Shown piece after piece: positions 55,301 to 64,000 of a DNA stretch of 64,000 nt. The stretch lies in NCBI GenBank assembly GCA_949987705.1, contig OX465282.1:36792039-36856038 (forward strand). The letters run 5' to 3'. This stretch comes from Thereva unica. Taxonomy: Eukaryota; Arthropoda; Insecta; Diptera; Therevidae. Position numbers and translations under genes: made by a program. The stretch's first letter is position 1, and each line of letters begins with the position of its first letter. A model generated the notes under the pieces. The model was not told the DNA's origin, ran no database searches, and saw only the letters and a program-made list of their open reading frames with translations.

Positions 55301-56557
55301 ACATACGGAAAATTGTGAAGACAATGGTAATTCCCCCTTTTGAGACGGCCGCCATGGATCTAACGGGTTATTAAATATACTATATAGTTTAATGTATTCT
55401 TTTTATTTTGTTTCATTTGGGACCCATGTCGAGAGGGTTGTGAAGAAAATTGTAATCCACCTTGAGATGGCCGTCATGGATCTAACGACATAGTCTATTG
55501 CATTCTACTTATGATGCCCTTTCATTTGATACCCATGTCGAACGGGTTGTGAAGCAAACGAATCCGAGCTCTATAGATGTTCGCCATGAACCTAACGATA
55601 TATTGTTAATACTATATTGCTTACGGTGTTCTACTTATCATACTCTTTCATTTGATAGCCATGTCGAAGATGTTCTGAAGACAATGGTATCACGCCGTCT
55701 TGAGGTGGCCATGAATCTAACGATATAGCCTATTGTATTCTACTTATTATGCGCTTTCATTTGATACCCTTGTCGGGGGGGGGGGGTTGTGAAGTAAACG
55801 GTAATCCGCCCTCTTGAGATGGCCGCTATAGAGCTAACGATACATTAAGTATACTATATTGCTTTGGGGTTCTACTTATCATCCCCTCTCATTTGATGCC
55901 CATCTCTCGGGTGTTGTGAAGAAAATGGTAATCCGTCCTCTTGAAATGGCTGCCACGGCTCTAACGGTATATTAGATGTACTATATTGCTTATTGTATTC
56001 TGCCTATGATACCCTTTCATTTGATACCCAGCCGAAGGGGTTGTGAAGAAAATGGTAATTTACCCCCTTCAGATGGCCACCACGGATCTAACGACATAAT
56101 TTATTGCATTCTACTTTTGATGCCCTTTCATTTGATACCCATGTCGAGAGGGTTGTGAAAAATCTGAGCACTTGAGGAAGCCGCCATAGACCTAACGATG
56201 TATTGATTATACTATGTTGCTTATGGTGTTCTACTTTCATACCCTTTCTTTTGATAGTCATGTCGAAGGAGCTCTGAAGAATATGGTAACTCGCCCTCTT
56301 CAGGTTGCCATGGATCTAACGACATGGTCTAATGTGTACTACTTATGATGCCTTTTCATTTGATACCTATGTCGAGGGAGTTGTGAATAACACGGTAATC
56401 CGCCCTCTTGAGATGGCCGCCATGGATCTAACGACATAGTCTATTGCATTCTACTTATGATGACCTTTCATTTGACAAGGGGGTTAAGAAGAAAACGGTT
56501 GTCCGCCCTCTTGAGATGGCTGCCATGAATAAACTATATATTGAGTATACTATATTG
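55300..56557 (+). mobile_element. Element B5: degenerate Helentron-like tandem array
   Basis: About ten diverged monomers, each with CTTTCATTTGATACCCATGT, a GGTTGTGAAG block, and GATGGCCGCCATGGATCTAA variants, about 110-128 bp apart; a G-homopolymer sits at 55776-55787. Interrupted at 56558 by the 3' tail of a LINE; the element's own start is not visible. Confidence 0.75.
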
Positions 56558-59500
56558 TTTATTATTATTTATTTATTTTGCCAAACAGGGCACACTTAAA
56601 TCTAAGTACATGCTATATCTACTAAACTAATTTATGTGCTTAAACAGATATAACGGGAGTTTGGGGTTTCATCATTTGTATTAACTTTCTTTTATAGGAC
56701 AATTTGTTAGTGGGATGGATAAAGCATTGATTATGATCATTGAAGACCATGCAACATCTATTAATGGGCTCGTTGCTTGCGTAGTCGGTGCGATGAGAAT
56801 ATTCCTTAAGTAGTTTCGTGTGCCTAGTACGCCGAACTACTTAATTGAGTATTATCCTATCCGACAAGAACTTCACCTTGAGATCGCCGTTTAGAATATC
56901 CAAGGTTTAGCAAGAGATGAGCATTTTTCTCCTGCATGACAGCGGTAAAAGATACAAAATTTGAGCCTGTCTGTATAGTATGGAAAACTATGATAATCAG
57001 CGGGGTAATATAGATTTCTTTGTGCGAACAGGAGAAATTGCTTTTAATGGATTCAATCCTGTTGCTACTGGCGTGATATATGGGGTCCCCGACAGGGCAT
57101 GCTTATTCCAGGATTGGACGAACCAGTGAGCAGAAAAGAGTTTTTGTGACCCAGATGTTATTAAATTCCTTAGCCCTTCATTTTATAAAACCAAGGAGTT
57201 TATTAGCTCTGGCAGTAATACTACTATCGTAGTGTAGGTTAAAGTTTAATTTATTCTCTAAGACAACGCCTAGGTCTACGATTTGATCAACATGGTTTAA
57301 TAACTTGTTGTCAAAATAGTATTGCTGTAGTTGCACGCTTTTTTCCGGGAGAAGGTTATTGCATGGCATTTGCTAGTGTTAAGTTGCAACTTATTGGTGT
57401 TACACCAGTCCTGCAATGCATTAAGTTTCGTCTGAAGGAATGATACATCGGTGTCGGACCTTATAACGCTATATATTTTCAGGTCGTCTGCATAAAAGAG
57501 ATGTGGTATATTTTTTAGTTTGTGAGACAGATCGGAGATAAAGATTTTAAACAAGAGCGGAAAGATTTTAAACAAGAGAGTGACTTCCCTGGGGGACACC
57601 GGAAGTAAGTTCGATTTCTTGGGATAAGAATCCTTGAAATCTGGCGACCTGAGTTCTACCGCTAAGATATGATTTTATCCATTCCAGGGCACGAACGGTA
57701 ATTCCAAATTTGAATAACTTAGTAATCAAAATATGGTGGTCCACACGATCAAAGGCCTTGCTAAAGTCCGTGTAGACAGCATCAATTAGATGGCCGTCTC
57801 CATACCACATAAAAGTTCGGAGATAAGAATCATAAGATTTGAAGTGGTCGAACGCCCCTTTCTGAAACCGTGTTGTTGCTCGTTAATGTTAGGATCTATA
57901 AGTGGTGCCATCTTGTCGTGCACAAGCGAGTTTAGGAATTGCGCATAGGATGGCAATGCCCCTATAATTATCCACTAATTTCTTGTCGGATGATTTACAG
58001 ATTGGTGTTAAGAAGGATTTCTTCCAGAATTTAGGAAAACAACAACGATAGCGATTTGTTAAAAATAAGACGAAGAGGAAATACTAATTCGTTTGAACAG
58101 CGCTGCAGGAAGCTTGCTGACAGATTGTCGGGGCCGTGACCTTTATTAATATCAAGATTGTTGAAACCTTATTTCGTCACCTGCTATAGACAATAGTAAG
58201 GAGTGTAGAGTAGCTGGGTTGAGAAATCATTCGCATCAATAATATATACGCCCCACGGTTTTTCGTTTAAGATTTTACATATATTTTCATAGCTATTACA
58301 AATTCACAATCACAAATTTTCAGGACTATCTGTATGGTGTTAGAAATATGTTTGAGGTTCTAAATCTGTATGGGGATAGTGCCATTATTTTATACTTTTT
58401 AGTTCGTTATAAAAACGTGTTATATTAAAAAGTTTTTTTTATCTAATAATTTAATTTTGGGTACGTGTTTGTCGATCCTATTTATCCAGTCAATATGGGA
58501 TAATTCAAAGCAAATACTATTATAGTCTGCGTTTTTGAAATCAAAAACACAAACAGCGTGTTAGAAAAAAGGTTCTCCTCATCGCTGGCGGGGAAGACGT
58601 TCACCTCATCATATAGATAAGTGAAAACCAGGTCTTACCAATTTCCACTATTGTTCGGTTGCCTTATCACTTGCTGCAGATCATTGGCGTAAAAATTATC
58701 AATAAGCTTCATGTCAATAGCGTGTGTGACATTAATGGGTAGGAAATTATTATCGTCGTCGAGAGTAAAAGATATGTTAGGACGGTTGAAATCCCCCTGT
58801 ATGAGCGCCTCGTCATGCTTGTGGCAGTCAAGTAATTGGAGAACTCATTTTAGTGTACCTACTTATAAAATCATCATACTTTGATTCGTCAGAATTAGGG
58901 GGTATGTAAACAGCGCCCATAACTATGTGTTTTTTGCCAGATTTGACACGAATGAAAACATTTTCGAATTGATCGAAGGTGATCAATACACTGTTTGGAG
59001 GGTCTTTGACGGCTATTAGGGCACCTCCCCCTCTCGAGTGCCAGGTAGAGTGATAGTCTCTATCGCAACGATAGATAGTCCAGTTATTATCCAAGATCTC
59101 CTCGTTTAGAAATGTATTATTTAACCACGTTTCGGTGATCACAAGAATATTGAAAAGACACGATTTCGCATCAATGAAAAGATTTCTTATTTTTCCTCTC
59201 ATACCACTGCAATTGTGGCAAAAAAGTCTTATGTCTTCAGGCAAGTCGGGTTTTTGGTTATGGGTTGAATGGGGAAAGAGTGCGACGGAAGAAACTAGTT
59301 ATGGACGATAGTATCTATTCCTTTCATCGCGGCTTTTTTGGAGCTGCGACACATGCAGAGATCTGACATGAGAAGCGTATGCGGAGAGGTCCTTGCTTAC
59401 TTGTTCGGCGGTAATTTGGTAATACTCATGAAACTTCGTGTAAAGTGTGAACAGAATGTCCCGATCAATAGGAAGACCTTCTTGTTGGATCGAGATAATA

Positions 59501-59580
59501 AGACTGGTCCTGGTTTTACCGTTTATACAAGTAGAGTCAGGTTTGTCATGCATGTAAGCAAGGAAAAGCCGAACATTATA
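56558..59580 (-). mobile_element. LINE 3' part: endonuclease and RT, (TAA)n tail
   Basis: Minus strand. ORF1 end: AYMHDKPDSTCINGKTRTSL. ORF2 start MPEDIRLFCHNCSGMRGKIR with LVITETWLNNTFLNEE and RGGGALIAVK (AP endonuclease, 59244-58828). A damaged linker interrupted by repeat G. RT: HGFRKGRSTTSNLM, VYTDFSKAFDRVDHHILITK, LTSGVPQGS, LFYADDLKIYS (57810-57297); C-terminus VWDP..ASSNRIESI. The 3' end is a TAA microsatellite at 56558-56579 abutting a B monomer. Several frameshifts. The 5' part continues at 62906. Confidence 0.85.
58180..58455 (+). repeat. Interspersed repeat G, copy 2 (inside the LINE)
   Basis: Same sequence as 54727-54998, splitting the LINE between the endonuclease and RT. Identity is about 90% by eye. 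Its presence within the LINE marks it as a mobile repeat rather than a DPP4-specific 3' element. Confidence 0.8.
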
Positions 59581-60110
59581 AGCAAAGATTACCTATTTTC
59601 AATAAGATGTGACACTCTTGATTTACTAACCCATTTACAATTCCTTATAACCACATCAACAAAAATCTCCTATTAGTTGAAAAAGAATAGCTACAGTGCT
59701 TTTTTTTCTAATTAATTCCCTTATGAAAATTCCCATAAAAAGGAAAGGGTACGAAACAACATCACATAAGTTACGCCCCACCCATAAAATGTGTACAATA
59801 AATAAAGTCAAATTTTTTCATAATGCATTTTTAAAGGCGACTTGGAGCAATCGTAATGGTATTAGTTGTTCATTCTCAAGCAGTTCGCGCAATGTAAATC
59901 ATAGGGAAATGTGGAATTGAAATAAAGGAAACACATGTGAAACCCCTACACGCATTACAACTTGAGAATTTTTTCACCCCATAGTTTTAAACGCGACCTG
60001 GAGCGATCGCACTCGTGTTAGTACAGATAACCAGCAAGGTCACAGCCTGATCCAAAAAAAATTTAATATATAATAAGATTACGCCGTAAATTATTTCATT
60101 TTAATACAAA

Positions 60111-61487
60111 ACTAGCAAAAACCCGCGTGCGTTGCAACGCCTTTCAATAAAATAAGATTATGGGGACACAGTCTGCGATAGGAAAAAGCTATAGTGAAAA
60201 AAGAACAAATCAGGGAAAATTGATTTTGGGAGATGACCGCCATGGACTAAATGATATATTGAGTATACTATATTGCCTATGGTGTTCTATTTATCACACT
60301 CTTTCATTTGATACCCATGTCGAAGGGGTGGTGAAGAAAATATTAATCCGCCCTCTTGAGATGGCCGCTATGGACCAAACGATATATTTAGTATACTATA
60401 TTGCATATGGTGTTCTACTTATCATACTCTCTCATTTGATACCCATCTCGAAGGGGTTGTGAAGAAAATGGTAATCCGCCCTCTTGAGATGACCGCCATG
60501 TACCAAACGATATATTGAGTATACTATATTGCTTATGCTGTTCTACTTATCATACTCTTTCATTTGATACCCATGTCGTAGGGGTTGTAAAGAAAATGGT
60601 AATCCGCCTTCTCGAGATGGCCGCTTCGGACCAAACGATATATTGAGTATACCATATTGTTTATATTGTTTTACTTATCATACTCCTTCATTTGATACCC
60701 ATCTAGGAGGGGTTGTGAAGAAAATGGTAAACCGCCCTTTTGAGATGGCCGCCATGGACCAAATTATAAATTGAGTATACTATATTGCTTATAGTGTTCT
60801 ACTTTTCATAGCCTTCCATTTGATACCCATGTCTCGGGTGTTGTGAATAAAATGGTAACCCGCCCTTTTGAGATGGCCGCCATGAATCTAAAGACATAGT
60901 CTATGCCATTCTTCTTATAATGCCCTTTCATTTGATACCAATGTCGAGGGGGTAGTGAAGAAAATGAGTATACTATATTGCTTATGGTGTTCTACTTATC
61001 ATACCCTTTCATTTGAAATCCATGTAGAGGGGTGTGAAGATAATGGTAATCCAACCTCTGGAGATGGCCGCTATGGACCAAACGATATATTGAGTATACT
61101 ATATTGCTTATGTGTTTTACTTATCATACTCTCTCATTTGATACCCATTTCGAAGGGGTTGTGAAGAAAATGGTCATCTGCTCTCTTGAGATGACTGCCA
61201 TGGACCAAACGAAAAATTGAGTATACTATATTGCCTTTGGTGTTCTACTTACCAAACCCTTTCATTTGATATCCATGTCGGTGGGTTGTAAAGAAGATGG
61301 TAATCCGCCCTCTTGAGATGGCTGCTATGGACCAAACGCCTGCTTTTCCTTTTAAATTTTTTTTCCTATAAACCTCACCGATCCCGAGACCTTTCCAACG
61401 AATACAAAACCGAGGAAATCGGATCGTGCGTTCTGGAATTATAGCGTCAGGAAGGAAAATCCGACTTATTTTTATATTATAGATTGT
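60111..61487 (+). mobile_element. Element B2: Helentron-like repeat with 128-bp monomers
   Basis: It begins AACTAGCAAAAACCCGCGTG, ends CGACTTATTTTTATATTATAGAT. Monomer anchors (TTGCNTAT) at 60273, 60401 and 60529 are 128 bp apart; about eight diverged units follow. The pre-terminal block CGAGGAAATCGGATCGTGCG is typical of Helentron-associated repeats in insects. Nested inside the P-like element. Confidence 0.8.
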
Positions 61488-61727
61488 AACCGAATTATTT
61501 GAAGTATTTTTATAAATAGTAAACTAAAGGAGAGTGTTAGACGTTGCTTTGTGGTGCGGGTATAGTTTTCAAAGTGCTTTTTATGAATTTTTATAAGCGA
61601 CCCAGAACCAACTGGTTGCGTTGCGTTATAAGGGCTGCGAAATTTCGGGGTTGGAAATATTGATTGCATTTAATTAGTTTTTAGAAATTATTTTATTCAT
61701 TTTTATACTCTCGAAATATTTTTAAAA

Positions 61728-62725
61728 ATGGGTATGCACCATATTAAGTGTTTGGTATGTGGTGCCAAAAAAAATGACAGTTTAGAAGTGAAATTTTTAA
61801 ATTACCGGTGAATAGTGCTAGGAGAGCAATATGGTCGGATAATTTAAATAAAACGGATATGCTAAATGTAAAATTGTCGGAAGATTACCGGGTTTGTGAA
61901 AAGCACTTCGATGAAAATATGCTTTCAAAAAAAAAACCGGTTAAAACGAAAGGCGTAACCAGTTAAACTAAGCGCTTCAAATTCAATTCCAGAAGAAACT
62001 ACTTGCAAAGTTATAATTCTAGATAATGCTTTGTTGGTCCCGCCAAAAAGTGTAGATACGCCAACGCCAATTGCGGAAACTTCTACAGCACAATGCTTAG
62101 AAGAAGATACTATGTCGGGTAATGATAATGATAAAGCGATATTTCCTACAACGCATAAATATACACAAGCAGATAGTAAGGGAAAATTTACGGAAGATAA
62201 CGTAACAAAATTGCGAAAGGAGTGCGACGATTTAAAAAAGGAACTTGAAGAGTTGCGAAAAGATAAGGAAAGTGATGCTTTATTTATACAGAAAGCAAAA
62301 CGCGTTTTACCTGGTGAATTAGCACGCATAATTGAAAACCACGTAAAAAATCTTCAACATACACCTAAAGGTTGGAGCTATTCGAATATTTAAAAAAAAT
62401 TTGCTTAAGTGTGTATTTTATAGCACCTTCCGCCTACCGTTTTTTGGAAAAAAATATGAATCTTCCGTCCAAAAGGACTCTATTGAGATTCATTCAAAAC
62501 TGGCCCTCCGGTCCCGGTATCCACGAAGGCTTGTTCACTTCGTTAAAATTAAAAATTCAAAATTGACCGAACATGGCAAAAAACTGTATAATTTGCTTAG
62601 ACGAAATTTCCCTTAAAACCAATTTATATTTTGATAAAAGCAAAGAAGAAATTATTGGTTTAGGAGAATTTAAGAATTTAATTTTAAACCAAAAAATTTC
62701 ATTAAATTATATGCACACCCTGTAA
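61728..62725 (+). pseudogene. THAP/P-element-like transposase remnant
   Basis: Frame 1 starts MGMHHIKCLVCGAKKNDSLE. After a frameshift near 61805, frame 2 gives NSARRAIWSDNLNKTD..DYRVCEKHFDENML: together a C-x2-C / C-x2-H THAP zinc finger. Next come a stop, a coiled-coil region (62210-62270, KLRKECDDLKKELEELRKDK), then WSYSNILKK.., LPSKRTLLRFIQNWPSGPGI and, after a shift, CIICLDEISLKTNLYFDKSK..IIGLGEF, the start of the P-type RNase H catalytic core with its 'DE' motif. It ends at 62725; the GTP-binding insertion and C-terminus are missing. Confidence 0.8.
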
Positions 62726-62905
62726 AAATTGTGTTCATTTCCACTTCGTTCCTCATCATATTGCATCCTTTTCTTACAAATGGCTTTTCTATCGCTATCT
62801 ATTTCTTACAATTCCTGCAAGGTCGTTTAAATAACGGTACCAAGGTCAAAAATAGATAAGCGAAAACGTCGAGAGTGTCACATCTTATTGTAATAGATAA
62901 TCTTT

Positions 62906-63920
62906 CTCTCAGACGAGAGAGTAAATATCGACTCTCAGCTGAATCTGCCGACATTAGGGTATTTTTTACAACCGGAGGCTGTAATGGATTTAAGAAAGGT
63001 GGTTTGATTATGTGGTTGTTCATTCGGCTCTCAGAAGAAACGGCCGGTATTAATGTGTTTATACCGACAACCGACGGTAGGCTGCGGGTTTAGTGGAGAC
63101 TGATTGCTTGTAAGGGCCTCGCGACATCGGCAAAGGAACGACCACCGACGACAATGGGGCTGCGTGAAAAATTAGGATAAGTAGTCTGTGGATTACTGTT
63201 ATTACTTGGCGAGAGGGCGTTGGAAGATGTGCTGGGTGCAGTAGTGGTTGTATTAGTACTATTATAGTTAGTAGTCGAATTAGTTTTAAGGCTTCGGTTA
63301 TTACTAGAAGACCGCGGGACAGTAGAGGATGAAGTTGGTGCGTAGTTTGAGGTGGATTCATAGTTATTTTTATTAGAGATAGGATTAGCATATGAGTAAA
63401 GAGCTGAGGACGGGTTGGTGTTAGTTTTAATGTTAGTGTTACAACTAGGAGGTTTTTTATTTGGCTTATTTTTAGTAGTAGCTAACTTACTTTTAGATCT
63501 ATTACTTAACCTATCCTTCCAGAGACACAACGCGAGATTATTTCACCTGAAGATGTCTGCTTAGGAACAGCCACTTGCCACTCATATTTTGTTGGCATAA
63601 GCAGCTTGAAATTTCTATATTTTAGGACTTTGGTGTTCGCGGTAGAATTGGTTCACAGTGAAGCAGATTTACCGAGAATTTTTTTTTTTTTTGAAAAAGT
63701 TCTGTACCCAGGACGGATCTGCTTATGCTGGTGCACGTTTGAGGTGATATGTTGACACATCAACTGACGAGGTGCATGGTCCTTCGTTTGGAGCCTTTGT
63801 GATGACCGTCGTTCTTTTGGAGTTTCCAGATACTTTATTTTCCTTACCTTTTTTCTTTTTTTCACCTTGTTATGTGCACTGATTCTTTGTAGTCTTTTAT
63901 CCATTCGGCTGTTGTCCATG
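62906..63920 (-). mobile_element. LINE 5' part: ORF1 (gag-like) remnant
   Basis: Minus strand. 63653-63919 is a basic frame (NKVKKRKKVRKIKYLETPKE). 63530-63090 is a Ser/Asn/Thr-rich frame with VVGGRSFADVARPLQA, typical of the disordered tail of LINE ORF1 proteins. 63023 onward reads HIIKPPFLNPLQPPVVKNTL, MSADSAESRYLLSRLRE. In order and strand it precedes the LINE at 59580, from which it is separated by the 3.3-kb insertion. Confidence 0.65.
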
Positions 63921-64000
63921 TTGTGCCAAATTTTGCAACAGTAGATTCAGGTAAGTGCATCGGTGGCAAATACAGGGAGGGGCTTGACGAGATGGATATA

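Larger units (their letters stand above)
59583..62905 (+). mobile_element. P-superfamily-like transposon nested in the LINE
   Basis: Inverted copies of AAAGATTA-CTATT..CAATAAGATGTGACACTCT mark the edges (59583-59620 and complement 62863-62905). Both flanks are minus-strand LINE ORF1/ORF2 sequence, so a roughly 3.3-kb block appears inserted in one LINE. Inside are a 155-bp direct duplication (59830 and 59986, AAA-GCGAC-TGGAGC-ATCG), the element B2, and a THAP transposase remnant. A target duplication could not be identified. Confidence 0.55.

Noticed and set aside
63059..63391. 110-codon minus-strand open frame
   Set aside because: Shadow of the Ser/Asn-rich LINE ORF1 frame at 63090-63530.
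1..64000. tRNA, rRNA or other structured RNA genes
   Set aside because: Looked for tRNA-like arms and rRNA signatures by eye and found none convincing; a covariance-model scan would be needed to be sure.

Overview
The window is nuclear DNA from an arthropod, most likely an insect. It is AT-rich, has GT-AG introns with a minimal class of about 50-65 nt, and is packed with decayed animal transposons: hAT, Transib, P/THAP, Tc1-mariner and PIF-like elements, Helentron/DINE-like elements, and LINEs including a LOA-like one. I cannot name the species. No rRNA, tRNA, CRISPR or bacterial-type operon is visible.

The only convincing host gene is a dipeptidyl-peptidase 4 (DPP4, peptidase family S9B) gene on the + strand. 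It can be read as 14 exons from 3284 to 54360, giving 801 codons plus stop in a continuously compatible reading frame. The protein is a type II membrane protein: a short cytoplasmic tail, one transmembrane helix (about residues 30-52), a beta-propeller with the substrate-clamping Glu pair (226/227), and an alpha/beta-hydrolase domain with the triad Ser663, Asp740 and His772. Nine introns are 49-67 nt. The other four (28.4, 4.7, 2.0 and 13.0 kb) are swollen by transposons. The poly(A) signal is at 54578.

Layout. 1-3280: 5' flank, with a hAT element (584-2604, perfect 8-bp duplication). 3284-3331: exon 1. 3332-31751: intron 1, holding several LINE fragments, Helentron-like repeats with 146-bp (family A) or 128-bp (family B) tandem monomers, a Transib-type element (18154-19531, CGACG duplication), a 6.1-kb element with PIF-like ends (20934-27034, TAA duplication) and small MITEs. 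31752-32373: exons 2-5. 32374-37086: intron 5, with a LINE 3' end and a foldback element. 37087-40743: exons 6-11, with a LINE and an A copy in intron 8. 40744-53756: intron 11, a nest of foldback and MITE elements plus the remains of a Helentron that encodes an endonuclease and part of a Rep domain. 53757-54360: exons 12-14. 54600-64000: 3' flank, with a 128-bp-monomer array entered by a minus-strand LINE that is itself split by an insertion carrying a THAP/P-element-like transposase remnant.

How the parts relate: the host gene supplies one enzyme and nearly everything else is mobile DNA. The Helentron remnant in intron 11 encodes the kind of machinery expected to mobilise the non-coding A and B families, but that link is inference. 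Several insertions can be placed to the base from target-site duplications, which gives a partial order of events.
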